Shown: positions 1 to 9,534, counted from the first letter of the stretch. The stretch is 39,819 bases of DNA from Desulfuromonas sp. (GCA_002869725.1 PKTY01000026.1:1-39819), one strand, 5' to 3'. Made by a program: numbers and translations. Notes: a model not told the origin generated them from the sequence alone.

Positions 1-2
1 CC

Positions 3-728
3 AGTGACCTGCTCCCCTCGGACATTACAGGACTGTCAATCTTTGACCGTGAGCAAAGTCAGTTTCGTTTCGTCAAGGGGCCGGTATTCAACAACCTGGT
101 CCTTGCTGACGAGATCAACCGGTCAATGCCGAAAACGCAAAGCGCGCTGCTTGAAGCGATGGAAGAAAGGAGGGTCACGGTCGAGGGGGTGACCTACCCG
201 CTACCCGATCCCTTCATGGTTATTGCCACCCAAAATCCGGTCGAACAGGTTGGGACCTACCCGCTGCCGGAATCACAACTCGACCGCTTTTTGATAACGA
301 CTGGCATCGGCTATCCGCCAGAGGCCATGGAGAAGACGATTATCCAGACCGGGAGTATTCGCGATGGGATCCGTGACATAAAGCCGTTGGTCAGCAGGGA
401 GCAGCTTCTCGAAGCCCGCAGGCTGGCAGCTGAAAATGTCTGCTTGTCTGCAAAAATTGTTGACTACATCTACAGTCTCTGCGCCGCTACGCGCAGTCAT
501 GAACTGTTGCTGGTCGGAGTTTCCACGCGTGGCGCCATCAGCCTTGCCGAAGCGGCCAAAGCTCACGCATTTCTCTCCGGTCGCGACTATGTTCTGCCAG
601 AAGACGTCAAACACCTCTTCCCTTCGGTCTGCGCCCATCGCACAATTGCCCGCAATGAACACCAATCGATCGATCGTAAGGAGATCCTCCAATCACTGCT
701 CGACAGCATCCCCGTTCCTTTGGACTGA
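3..728 (+). CDS. MoxR-family AAA+ ATPase (5' truncated by window edge)
   Basis: Open frame from the window edge reads ...FNNLVLADEINRSMPKTQSALLEAMEERRVTVEG...FMVIATQNPVEQVGTYPLPESQLDRFL, typical MoxR Walker B/sensor motifs; followed by DUF58 and transglutaminase genes as in known MoxR clusters. Confidence 0.93.
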   Translation, partial: SDLLPSDITGLSIFDREQSQFRFVKGPVFNNLVLADEINRSMPKTQSALLEAMEERRVTVEGVTYPLPDPFMVIATQNPVEQVGTYPLPESQLDRFLITTGIGYPPEAMEKTIIQTGSIRDGIRDIKPLVSREQLLEARRLAAENVCLSAKIVDYIYSLCAATRSHELLLVGVSTRGAISLAEAAKAHAFLSGRDYVLPEDVKHLFPSVCAHRTIARNEHQSIDRKEILQSLLDSIPVPLD

Positions 729-1603
729 AACTGACCAAGGCAGGAGTCGTCTATATCCTGCTGACTCTTCTGCTCGGTTTTGCTGCGGTCAATACCGGCA
801 ACAACCTGCTCTATCTGATGGTTTCAGCGCTGCTTGGTTTCATGGCGGTTTCCGGTGTGCTTGGCAAATGGAATCTTGCCCGTCTCAGAGTCGAACTTGT
901 CCCCCCTGATGAAATCTATGACGGTGTGGCAACGCTTGTGAAGGTGACGCTGATCAATGAGCGGAGATGGTTGCCTGCCTTTTTCATGGAGATTTGGCTT
1001 GATAGCCAAAAGACATTCTTTCCTCTTGTTGAGGCAGGGTATGGCCAGGGCAAGAACCTTACGATGACCTTCAATGGTCGGGGAGAGCATGCACCGGCTC
1101 AGTCGGTTGTGAGGTCGAGGTTTCCCGTCAATTTTTTTATTCGCGAACTGGGAGTCGAGATCAGTGGTCCGATCCTGGTCTTTCCGAGGCCGGTTGCGTG
1201 CCAGATGCCTCTGCAAGCCGATCCCGGAGGCTATCGAGGTGCCCGTCACAGCCAACACAAAGGGGAGAGTGGCGACATCACCAGGATACGAGACTATCAG
1301 GGGGGGGAACCGCTCAAGCAGATACATTGGAAGCTGACGGCGAGGCACGACCAACTAAAAATCAAAGAACTCTCGGCCGCCAGTCGAGCCCCTGTCGTTC
1401 TCGATTTGCAGAGCCTGGCAGGAGCAACCCTGGAGCAACGGTTGAGCAGCGCGACATGGTTGGTGAACGAATTGACCCGCAACGGTCGAGCGGTCGGGTT
1501 GAAAGGGCGGGATATGGAAATCAGCCCCGATCTTGGACAGCGGCACCGGCTGTTGTTGTTGCAGATATTGGCTTGCTATGGTCAGGATAAAGACGCTTCT
1601 TAA
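725..1603 (+). CDS. DUF58 domain-containing protein (probable CTG start overlapping the moxR stop)
   Basis: GESGDITRIRDYQGGEPLKQIHWKLTARHDQLKIKE motif of DUF58. The frame is open upstream of ATG 818 and encodes KLTKAGVVYILLTLLLGFAAVNTGNNLLYLM; no ATG/GTG/TTG before 818, CTG at 725. Confidence 0.85.
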   Translation: MKLTKAGVVYILLTLLLGFAAVNTGNNLLYLMVSALLGFMAVSGVLGKWNLARLRVELVPPDEIYDGVATLVKVTLINERRWLPAFFMEIWLDSQKTFFPLVEAGYGQGKNLTMTFNGRGEHAPAQSVVRSRFPVNFFIRELGVEISGPILVFPRPVACQMPLQADPGGYRGARHSQHKGESGDITRIRDYQGGEPLKQIHWKLTARHDQLKIKELSAASRAPVVLDLQSLAGATLEQRLSSATWLVNELTRNGRAVGLKGRDMEISPDLGQRHRLLLLQILACYGQDKDAS

Positions 1604-3479
1604 TCTCCTCAGTGGCGCCGTTGCGTTACTTGGCATGGCGCCAGTGATCAATGCTCTGGATCGTCCATTGGCGATTGTCGGCCCTGTCGCGATCATTTTC
1701 GGTCTGTGGTGTGATCACCGCAACCGCTACTACCTCACCCCATGGCTGGCAACCCTGGTTGGCCTGGCTAGCGTTGCCTTCTATGGGATGCAGTTAACGC
1801 GGGAGGACGTGGCGACTCCTGTGGTCAATGCCCTGATGCTGTTGCTGGTGATCAGACTGGTCTCGGCCAAGCAAGGCCGAGACTATCTGCAGATCTTTGT
1901 CCTCGCTCTGTTCATGCTTGCCGGGTCAACCCTGATCAGTCTGGAATTCGGATATTTGACCTATCTGGTGCTGCTGGTCTTCTCCATTACCATCGGATTG
2001 GTTATGTTGACGGCGTATGTCAGCGATAGTGAGCTGACACTGAGATGGCAACAAGCAGGCAAGCTGTTGCGAATTTCTACCCTGCTGCCAGTGTTTTCTC
2101 TGTTGCTGATGGTCCTGTTCTTTTTTGTGCTCCCCCGGACCCGGCATCCGTTGTGGAACTTTTTGAACCCGAGAAGCGCCGCTCAGGTTGGATTGTCGGA
2201 AAAAGTGCAACCTGGATCCTTCTCCAGGATTTCAGCGATCAAGGCTTTGGCCTTCAGGGTGGAAGCAGCGGAGATGGCCCCTGAAGACCTCTACTGGCGA
2301 GCTTTGGTCCTGAATTGGCCTGAAGGGGACCAGTGGGTGCGCAAAACGCCTCCAAAGCAAGGCGCTACGCACCTGCTCGGAGGGCGACCTTCCCGCTTGA
2401 TATTTTATACGGAGCCGCGTAATGACCGCTACCTGGTGACTCTCGATCGTCCCAACCTGCTCACCGGCGTCCGTTACAATATGGCATCCGACCAAACCTA
2501 TCTGAGCCGGAGCAGGATAGATCGGCGGATGCGCTATGAAGCCATGGTTCAAGTTGGCGCCTCGCAACGGATCACCGGGATGGTCAACGAATCCTTCTAC
2601 CTGGAACTCCCCTCTAAAATATCGGACAGAATCAGGCAAGTTGCCGACAGGATCCGGGTCCAAAACAAGACTGTCGAGGGCCGATCGGCAGCTCTGGCCG
2701 ACTTTTTCCGAACGCAGCAACTCAGTTATGCAGAGGATGATTTGCCGACAGGCGAAGATGTCATCGGTCAGTTTCTGTTCGAGAAAAAAAGAGGATATTG
2801 TGAGTTTTTTGCCTCTGCCTATGTCACCCTGGCGCGCCTGTCCGGCATCCCGGCACGATTGGTTGGCGGCTATCTTGGTGGTGACTATAACCCCTTTGGC
2901 GGATATTACCTGGTCACGGAAGATCGCGCACACGTCTGGGCCGAGATCCTCAACGAGGAGCGGGACTGGACCAGAGTCGATCCGAGCACCTGGGCCGTCA
3001 ATGCGGAATCGATGGTTGGCGGTGTTCAGAGACGTGAACTCAATCAGCTGCAGCAGTTGATTGACAGCTTGAACTACTACTGGGTGCAGGCGGTCGTTGT
3101 CTTCGACTTTGACCAACAGCTGGAATTCCTGCGAGATGCCAAAAAAAACCTGGGTCAGCTACAAAAGCCCGATATTGCTGGGCCCCAGCTGGCAAGAAGT
3201 TTGCTGCTGGTGGTTTCAGCCCTGGGGCTGTACCTCGGATGGAGGTGGCGGCGCCAAAGCGTCGAGTCGCGAATTATGGCAAGGTTTCGAAGCAAAGTCA
3301 GGAAGAAGTATGGGGAGACCTCTTTCCCGGCCAGTTGTGGCTTGCAGGAACTGGCTGAACGGCTGGGAGATGAGCGGTGTCGCGAGTTCGCAAGGGTCTA
3401 TCAGTCGGCTGTTTTCAGCGACCGGCCACTTTCGGCTGAAGAGCTGAAACGCTTGCGTGAACTGCTGCAGGAGCTTTAG
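1578..3479 (+). CDS. DUF3488/transglutaminase-like (TgpA-type) membrane protein
   Basis: N-terminal multi-TM region, transglutaminase core KKRGYCEFFASAYVTLARLSGIPARLVGGYLGG...HVWAEI...WTRVDPS; follows MoxR and DUF58. Confidence 0.92.
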   Translation: MVRIKTLLNLLSGAVALLGMAPVINALDRPLAIVGPVAIIFGLWCDHRNRYYLTPWLATLVGLASVAFYGMQLTREDVATPVVNALMLLLVIRLVSAKQGRDYLQIFVLALFMLAGSTLISLEFGYLTYLVLLVFSITIGLVMLTAYVSDSELTLRWQQAGKLLRISTLLPVFSLLLMVLFFFVLPRTRHPLWNFLNPRSAAQVGLSEKVQPGSFSRISAIKALAFRVEAAEMAPEDLYWRALVLNWPEGDQWVRKTPPKQGATHLLGGRPSRLIFYTEPRNDRYLVTLDRPNLLTGVRYNMASDQTYLSRSRIDRRMRYEAMVQVGASQRITGMVNESFYLELPSKISDRIRQVADRIRVQNKTVEGRSAALADFFRTQQLSYAEDDLPTGEDVIGQFLFEKKRGYCEFFASAYVTLARLSGIPARLVGGYLGGDYNPFGGYYLVTEDRAHVWAEILNEERDWTRVDPSTWAVNAESMVGGVQRRELNQLQQLIDSLNYYWVQAVVVFDFDQQLEFLRDAKKNLGQLQKPDIAGPQLARSLLLVVSALGLYLGWRWRRQSVESRIMARFRSKVRKKYGETSFPASCGLQELAERLGDERCREFARVYQSAVFSDRPLSAEELKRLRELLQEL

Positions 3480-4786
3480 GATGGCTGGCGCTGTGTGGCG
3501 CGTCGGGGCCTGCTTGGTCTCGATGAGCGGCGCCTCGGGCGGCGTGCTGGAGAGTTGACCTCCTGCTTGGGCGCAGATTGTCTGTTGTCCTGGGCCAATT
3601 CAATGGCCTGCTGCCATTGTTGCGCAAGTTGCTGATCTCCACCGTGAATCGGCAGCCACAGTTTGAAGAGCTGCAGCGCTTTGGGAGTTGACGGATGATG
3701 CAAAAATCGCCTCTCCCCTTTGCGGCCAGTGCCGCGACTGAGGCGATAGCTGCCGACCAGCAGTTCACGGGCCTGATGGCGCAGTCCGTGAGCAATGCGA
3801 AAGTGGTTGCAGTATGGCCCGATCAGCAGCCCGGAAAGTTCGAGGACCTCACTGATCGGTATCTGGCCTGCTGCGTCGAGCCGGCGCCACAACCTGCTGA
3901 CAAACAGAGCGGCGATGATCAGCGCCTCGTCGGCTTCGCCGGTTTCTTTGGTCAGTCGGTCAACCTGCTCAAGGAGAGTGAAGGTCTGGTCATCCCCCTC
4001 ATACCCGGCCATCAACGGAGCAAGCAGTCCCATGGCCTGGGCACGGCGCAGCACCTGGCTGCCGACCCCGTTTCGGAACAGACCGAGGACTTCCTCGCGC
4101 AGACGGGCCGGGGCGGCCTCAGCAATGAGGGGGGCGCGGGCGTAGATGCCTTCGCGAGCCGGTTCGTCGATGGCAAAGCCGAGTCGGGCCGCAAATTCAA
4201 GAGCGCGCAGCATGCGGACCGGGTCTTCGGTGAAACGAATCAACGGGTTGCCGATAACCCGCAGGCGACGGGCGGTCAGATCGGCGAGTCCCCCCACATA
4301 ATCGATGATTGAAAAGCTGGCAATATCGTAGAATAGCGCATTGATGGTGAAGTCACGACGAAAGGCATCTTGACGAGGGGTGCCGAACTGATTTTGCACG
4401 AAGAAGGCATGCTCGGAGGGGTCTTCCGGTAGCTCTTCCGGGCCAGGATGGCGCCGGAAAGTCGCCACCTCAACCACATGGTCCGCGCCAAAACGGATAT
4501 GAGCGAGTCGGAAGCGACGGCCAACCAGAAAACAGTTGCGAAAAAGTTTTTTGATCTGTTGCGGCGTGGCATCCGTTCCGACATCAAAGTCTTTGGGCCT
4601 CTGGCCAAGCAGCAGGTCGCGAACTCCACCGCCGACCAGATAAGCCCGGTAACCATTGCGGCTCAAGCGATAGAGCACCTTGAGGGTATTGTCATCAATG
4701 CGGGTTCGGGAGATATGGTGCTCTGCCCTTGGCAGGACAAGCGGCTGGTCTGAAGACGCTGCTTGAGAAGCAAGATCGGTGTTCAT
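3476..4786 (-). CDS. pcnB: Poly(A) polymerase I / polynucleotide adenylyltransferase
   Basis: Nucleotidyltransferase motif AYLVGGGVRDLLLGQRPKDFDVGTDATPQQIKKLF and PAP signature VGRRFRLAHIRF; Arg-rich C-terminal tail. Start taken at MNTDLAS. Confidence 0.88.
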   Translation of the reverse strand: MNTDLASQAASSDQPLVLPRAEHHISRTRIDDNTLKVLYRLSRNGYRAYLVGGGVRDLLLGQRPKDFDVGTDATPQQIKKLFRNCFLVGRRFRLAHIRFGADHVVEVATFRRHPGPEELPEDPSEHAFFVQNQFGTPRQDAFRRDFTINALFYDIASFSIIDYVGGLADLTARRLRVIGNPLIRFTEDPVRMLRALEFAARLGFAIDEPAREGIYARAPLIAEAAPARLREEVLGLFRNGVGSQVLRRAQAMGLLAPLMAGYEGDDQTFTLLEQVDRLTKETGEADEALIIAALFVSRLWRRLDAAGQIPISEVLELSGLLIGPYCNHFRIAHGLRHQARELLVGSYRLSRGTGRKGERRFLHHPSTPKALQLFKLWLPIHGGDQQLAQQWQQAIELAQDNRQSAPKQEVNSPARRPRRRSSRPSRPRRATQRQPS

Positions 4787-4938
4787 GAATGACTGTCTGG
4801 AATTGTCAGGTGACCGCATGGCTCTGTATAACAGATTCTGGTGGTTGGGGAAAGACTGCTGGCTTGACCAAAGATCGAGCCGATTGTAACTGTCGAAGCA
4901 TAAACGTAAGCAAGTTTTTAGTGAAGTAAAGATAAACG

Positions 4939-5868
4939 ATGACAGCAGCAAAGATATCGCAAGCTGATGGCTATACGCTGGTTATCCTCGGGCCGACGGC
5001 ATCAGGCAAAACGCGTCTGGCGGTGGCGGTGGCGCGGATCCTGGGCGGAGAGATCCTCTCGGCCGATTCCAGACAGGTCTACACGGGGCTGGATATCGGT
5101 AGCGGCAAGGATCGTCAAGAATATGGCGAGATTCCCTGTCACCTGCTCGACCTGGTCGGTCCGGAGCAGGAGTTCAGCCTGTTTGATTTTATCAGGGAGT
5201 ATTGCGGGGCGCTCAAACGGGTCTGTGAGGCGGGTCGGTTGCCGGTTGTTGTCGGCGGGACCGGCCTTTACCTGGATGCCGTCCTGCGAGGCTACTCCCT
5301 GGTCGAAGCAGTTCACAACCAGGAGTTGCGCAGCACGCTTAAAGGAAAGAGCCTCGAGGCGTTGCGCAAGCAGCTGCTGGAGTTGCGCCCAGATCAACAC
5401 AACCGCACCGACCTGGACGAGCGGGAGCGGTTGGTGCGGGCGATTGAGATCGCCACAGCTAACATCAATGGAACATCGACCAGAATCGAAGTTCCGACAA
5501 TGTCATCGCGTGTCTACGGCCTGCATTGGCCGCGGGAGCAACTTCGCAAAAGGATTGTCGGGCGCCTCAAGGAACGTCTTGAAGCTGGATTGATCGACGA
5601 GGTCGCTGGCCTTCATGCGGCAGGAGTGACCTGGCAGCGTCTCGATCTGTTTGGTTTGGAGTATCGCTTCGTTGCCCGGTTTCTTCAGGGAGAACTTAAC
5701 CGCAACGACCTGTTTCAGAAGCTGGCGACAGCCATTCAGCAGTTTGCCAAGCGGCAGGAGACCTGGTTTCGTCGCATGGAGCGGCAAGGGGTGAGTATCC
5801 ACTGGCTCGACGCCACCGGCGATCCTTTGGGAAAGCTGCTTGATGACTGGCGTGGGGAGCCGTTGTGA
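4939..5868 (+). CDS. miaA: tRNA dimethylallyltransferase
   Basis: VILGPTASGKTRLAVAVARILGGEILSADSRQVYTGLDIGSGK and VVVGGTGLYLDAVLRGY motifs. Confidence 0.96.
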   Translation: MTAAKISQADGYTLVILGPTASGKTRLAVAVARILGGEILSADSRQVYTGLDIGSGKDRQEYGEIPCHLLDLVGPEQEFSLFDFIREYCGALKRVCEAGRLPVVVGGTGLYLDAVLRGYSLVEAVHNQELRSTLKGKSLEALRKQLLELRPDQHNRTDLDERERLVRAIEIATANINGTSTRIEVPTMSSRVYGLHWPREQLRKRIVGRLKERLEAGLIDEVAGLHAAGVTWQRLDLFGLEYRFVARFLQGELNRNDLFQKLATAIQQFAKRQETWFRRMERQGVSIHWLDATGDPLGKLLDDWRGEPL

Positions 5869-7133
5869 AGCCTTTGCCGCCGTTGGTAAAGAGATACCTG
5901 GACCGTCAGGGATCGGGAGGCCACTGGGCTCTCTCCGGGAGTCGAAGAGAAGGTCTGCGCGGTGCTGTGGTGATCCCCGCTCTGGCAGAGGGGGAGAGCC
6001 TTTTTGCCACCTTGAAAAGCCTCGATGATAACCCAGAGGAGACTTGCCTTGACTGGCTGGTGCTGGTCGTAATTAACCAGAGGACGGATGCCTTGGCCGT
6101 CGAGCAGCAACAGAACCTTGATGATCTTGAAAAGTTGGCCGACTTTGCCGAAAATTATCGCTACCCTCTGGCATGGGTAGATGCCGTATCGCCTGGTTTC
6201 GAGCTACCGACCCGCCACGGGGGGGTCGGCCTGGCGCGTAAAATCGGCATGGACCTGGCTTTGCCACGGCTCGACTGGGGCCGACGACCCCTGCTTGCCT
6301 GCCTGGACGCCGATACTCTGGTCGAGCCGACCTATTTGCCGGCCCTGGAAGCTCACTTTCAGGACCGTTGCGGTGGAGCAGTCCTCCCCTTTCGCCATCA
6401 GCCGGCCGGCGAGGCTTCCCAGCAGGAGGCGATTGACCGTTACGAGCTCTTCCTTCGTGCTTATGTTCTCGGTCTCTCTCTCGCATGTTCGCCCTATGCT
6501 TATGCCAGCGTGGGTAGCGCCATGGCCTGTACGGCCCACGCCTATGCTCAGTGCAGTGGCATGAACCGCCGCAGGGCAGCCGAGGATTTTCACTTTCTCA
6601 ACAAGCTGGCCAAAACCGCCGGCGTTGCACCGCTTCAAGGAACCAAAGTTCATCCCGCACCAAGAATTTCCTCCCGGGTTCCGTTCGGTACCGGGCGCAG
6701 TATGGCCAGACAGCTTGCGGGGGAGGTCGGTGTTGTCCGGTTTTACCCGCTAGGGGCTTTTGAGATTGTTGGCAGCTGGCTGCAGCTGGTGACCAAGGAC
6801 CCCTCTCTGGATGCGGCTTTTTTGTGGCGGCAAGCGGCACAGCTCAGCCCAACTCTTGGCCAATACCTCAACGATTGTGGCTGGCACGAGGCGTGGTCCT
6901 CTCTGCAGGCCAACCACCCCTCGTCAGCACCCAGACTGCGTGCTTTCCATGCCTGGTTCGATGGGCTGCGAACCTTGCGGCTGGTGCATGCTCTGTGCGA
7001 TAGTCTGTTTCAGCGCAGCGAAAATCCGCAAATCCTTGGGCCTCTGCTGGCGGCCTGCGGTCTTCAAAGCCCGTCAAACTTATCGGTTCCATTGGCTCTT
7101 GAGCAGCTCAGGAGGGTGCAGGGCGAGGCTTAA
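5865..7133 (+). CDS. Glycosyltransferase family 2-like protein
   Basis: AVVIPALAEGESLFATLKSL start and LLACLDADTLVEPTYL (DxD-like) motif; GTGA overlap with the miaA stop. Confidence 0.6.
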   Translation: MKPLPPLVKRYLDRQGSGGHWALSGSRREGLRGAVVIPALAEGESLFATLKSLDDNPEETCLDWLVLVVINQRTDALAVEQQQNLDDLEKLADFAENYRYPLAWVDAVSPGFELPTRHGGVGLARKIGMDLALPRLDWGRRPLLACLDADTLVEPTYLPALEAHFQDRCGGAVLPFRHQPAGEASQQEAIDRYELFLRAYVLGLSLACSPYAYASVGSAMACTAHAYAQCSGMNRRRAAEDFHFLNKLAKTAGVAPLQGTKVHPAPRISSRVPFGTGRSMARQLAGEVGVVRFYPLGAFEIVGSWLQLVTKDPSLDAAFLWRQAAQLSPTLGQYLNDCGWHEAWSSLQANHPSSAPRLRAFHAWFDGLRTLRLVHALCDSLFQRSENPQILGPLLAACGLQSPSNLSVPLALEQLRRVQGEA

Positions 7134-7178
7134 GCGGCCGAAGCGGCAACAGCAGCGATACCCAGAACGGATATCAAC

Positions 7179-7559
7179 ATGCCTGACAAGAAAATTCCCC
7201 CCTATGAGGTCGAGCAGGCTGACAAACGCTTGACCCTTCGAGCACCTCTGATCATTGAAAAAGTCCCCTGCGAGGACACGGGCAAAACGTTCTTCGGCTA
7301 TGCCAAGAATGTCAGCCGTGGCGGCCTGTTTGTGGCAACCATCAAACCACGCAAACCCGGTGACCGGTTTGTGCTGGAGATGGTGCTGCCGTTGCCGGAG
7401 CCTGCTCCACTCAGGTGTAGCTGTGAGGTGGTTTGGGCCCGGGCCTACCAGAGAAGGTCGAGTTATGAGCCTGGCATGGGGCTTAAATTTGTCGACCTGC
7501 CGGAGGAGGTCGGCGAACAGCTTGAAGCCTGGATTCATCAGTGTCTGGCCAGGTCCTGA
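7179..7559 (+). CDS. PilZ domain-containing protein
   Basis: RLTLRAPLIIEK...GYAKNVSRGGLFVAT resembles the PilZ RxxxR...[D/N]xSxxG pattern. Confidence 0.75.
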   Translation: MPDKKIPPYEVEQADKRLTLRAPLIIEKVPCEDTGKTFFGYAKNVSRGGLFVATIKPRKPGDRFVLEMVLPLPEPAPLRCSCEVVWARAYQRRSSYEPGMGLKFVDLPEEVGEQLEAWIHQCLARS

Positions 7560-7567
7560 CCGCGGAG

Positions 7568-7602
7568 AAGACGCCTCGGGCTTGTTCAGAGGCGTCTTCC
7601 TT
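7568..7602 (+). terminator. Hairpin terminator-like element downstream of the PilZ gene
   Basis: Perfect 10-bp inverted repeat AAGACGCCTC (7568-7577) / GAGGCGTCTT (7589-7598); short T-containing tail. Confidence 0.6.
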
Positions 7603-7665
7603 CCGGGTAGGGAGTCGCTATTCTCGTAATGTCGCGAGCGCAGGGGCTGGCGAAGGCCGAGTGAA

Positions 7666-7694
7666 TTGACAGCTATTAACCTTCGGTGTTATTT
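7666..7694 (+). promoter_or_regulatory. Possible sigma70-type promoter for the ferritin-like gene
   Basis: TTGACA (7666-7671), 17-nt spacer, TTATTT (7689-7694) upstream of the CDS at 7761. Confidence 0.4.
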
Positions 7695-7760
7695 ATACGC
7701 AGCCGTTCGCGCGGCTTTTACGTCATCAAATACAATCAGACATGCTAAGGAGCGAGTAAA

Positions 7761-8258
7761 ATGACCCAGGAATTCAACCTCAAGGATGCAGTCAGACAGG
7801 CCATCCAGACTGAAAAAGATGTCATGGACTTCTATAACAAAGCGGCGGCTTTGACCTCTAACGAACGGGGCAAAAAGGTGTTCGCGCAGTTGGCTAAAGA
7901 AGAGCGCGAGCACGCCAGTCATTTCTTCCAGATTTACACCGGAAATGACCTCGGAACCTTCGACGAGTTCATGGCTCGTCCACCGCAGATTGAGCATGTC
8001 ATGCTCAAGCAGTTGGAAAAAGCCCTCGATGAGAATGTTCACGAGCGCAAGGCGATGGAACTCGCGCTTAAGGAGGAAGAAGATCTGGCCAAGCGGTTGC
8101 GCCAGACTGCTGCCAACATCGTCGATACTGCGGTGCGGGGAATTTTCGAACGGATGGCGGTTGAAACCGAGCATCACTTCGCGCTGATCGAATCCGAATA
8201 TGCCCATCTGATGGGGATGGTTCACGAGACGGATATTGATACCTATGTACGCGAATAG
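7761..8258 (+). CDS. Ferritin-like/rubrerythrin-fold protein
   Basis: MTQEFNLKDAVRQAIQTEKDVMDFYNKAA...EEREHASHFFQIYTG with ExxH-type repeats of ferritin-like four-helix bundles. Confidence 0.8.
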   Translation: MTQEFNLKDAVRQAIQTEKDVMDFYNKAAALTSNERGKKVFAQLAKEEREHASHFFQIYTGNDLGTFDEFMARPPQIEHVMLKQLEKALDENVHERKAMELALKEEEDLAKRLRQTAANIVDTAVRGIFERMAVETEHHFALIESEYAHLMGMVHETDIDTYVRE

Positions 8259-8262
8259 GCTT

Positions 8263-8565
8263 ATGACAAGGGTGCTTTTGGTTGTCGCCTGCGTGCTGTT
8301 TTTGCCGTGGGCGACATGGGCGGTGCAGGCTGATGACCCGCACCGGATCATCGGTAACGACGAGTTCCAGGAGACCATCGAGGGACGCTGCACCTCTTGC
8401 CACAGCCGTGATCGCGTTGACAAGGCCCTTGGCAAGGGGGAGGAGCTTGACTCTCTGCTGCAACGGATGATCGAACGTGGCGCCGTTTTCAACGAGCGGG
8501 ATCGCAGTGTGCTTGGCACCTTCTGGGGATCGCCCAGTAAAGGGGATAAGCAGCCGGTCAAATAA
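8263..8565 (+). CDS. Small exported c-type cytochrome-like protein (one CxxCH)
   Basis: Signal-peptide-like MTRVLLVVACVLFLPWATWAVQA and CTSCH heme motif. Start at 8236, 8245 or 8263 is uncertain. Confidence 0.7.
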   Translation: MTRVLLVVACVLFLPWATWAVQADDPHRIIGNDEFQETIEGRCTSCHSRDRVDKALGKGEELDSLLQRMIERGAVFNERDRSVLGTFWGSPSKGDKQPVK

Positions 8566-8590
8566 GCGCCGTTGCTAAAATGAGCTACAA

Positions 8591-8626
8591 AAAAAGAGCG
8601 CCCCCAAAAATGAGGGCGCTCTTTTT
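8591..8626. terminator. Bidirectional intrinsic terminator between convergent cytochrome and sucD genes
   Basis: AAAAAGAGCGCCC (8591-8603) / GGGCGCTCTTTTT (8614-8626), A-tract and T-tract on either side. Confidence 0.9.
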
Positions 8627-8649
8627 CGTGGCAGATAAACGGTTCAGCT

Positions 8650-9522
8650 TCAGGGCGTCCAGACAGCAAGAAGCGCTTCGGCCATTTCAGCCGGGCTGTC
8701 GGCGACATTGACCCCGCATTCGCGCAAATAACTGATCTTGCTGGCGGCGTCCCCCTTGCCGCCAGAGATGATCGCTCCGGCGTGCCCCATGCGCTTTCCC
8801 TGGGGAGCGGTGCCACCGGCAATGAAGGCTGCGACCGGCTTACTCATTTTGTCCCTGACAAAGCTTGCCGCCTGCTCCTCGGCGTCGCCACCGATCTCGC
8901 CGATCATGATGACCGCTTCGGTTTGCGGATCACGCTCGAAGAGGTCGAGGCAATCGATAAAACTTGTTCCGTTGACGGGGTCGCCGCCGATGCCGACGCA
9001 GGTGGACTGGCCGATATTTCGCGACGTCAGCTGCCAGACGGCTTCATAGGTGAGGGTTCCGGAACGGGAAACGATGCCGACCGGGCCGGGAGTGTGAATA
9101 TAACCGGGCATGATGCCGATCTTGCACTGGCCGGGGGTAATGACCCCCGGGCAGTTGGGGCCGATCAGTCGGGATGGTTTGTCTTCCATGAACCGCTTGA
9201 CCTTGATCATGTCGAGCACTGGCACCCCTTCGGTGATGCAGATCACCAGCTCAATACCGGCATCGACCGCTTCGAGGATAGCGTCGGCAGCACCTGCCGG
9301 CGGAACGTAGATCACCGAAGCGTTGGCGCCGGTTTGTGCCACGGCCTGCTCCACGGTATCGAACACCGGGAAGCCATCAATTGTCGTCCCTCCTTTGCCG
9401 GGAGTCACTCCACCCACCATCTGCGTCCCGTAGTCACGGCACTGCTGGGCGTGAAACAGCCCGGTCGCCCCGGTGATCCCCTGGGTAATCACCCGGGTGT
9501 TGCTATCGACCATGATACTCAT
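8650..9522 (-). CDS. sucD: Succinate-CoA ligase (ADP-forming) subunit alpha
   Basis: [36 protein letters not shown]...[11 protein letters not shown]...[24 protein letters not shown]. Confidence 0.97.
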   Translation of the reverse strand: MSIMVDSNTRVITQGITGATGLFHAQQCRDYGTQMVGGVTPGKGGTTIDGFPVFDTVEQAVAQTGANASVIYVPPAGAADAILEAVDAGIELVICITEGVPVLDMIKVKRFMEDKPSRLIGPNCPGVITPGQCKIGIMPGYIHTPGPVGIVSRSGTLTYEAVWQLTSRNIGQSTCVGIGGDPVNGTSFIDCLDLFERDPQTEAVIMIGEIGGDAEEQAASFVRDKMSKPVAAFIAGGTAPQGKRMGHAGAIISGGKGDAASKISYLRECGVNVADSPAEMAEALLAVWTP

Positions 9523-9534
9523 CGTCTTCTCCTC

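Noticed and set aside
2232-3116. 294-aa minus-strand ORF opposite the transglutaminase gene
   Set aside because: Antisense to a clear transglutaminase domain; no recognisable protein features.
7689-8822. 377-aa minus-strand ORF across the ferritin-like and cytochrome genes
   Set aside because: Crosses the strong terminator at 8591-8626 and is antisense to two supported genes.
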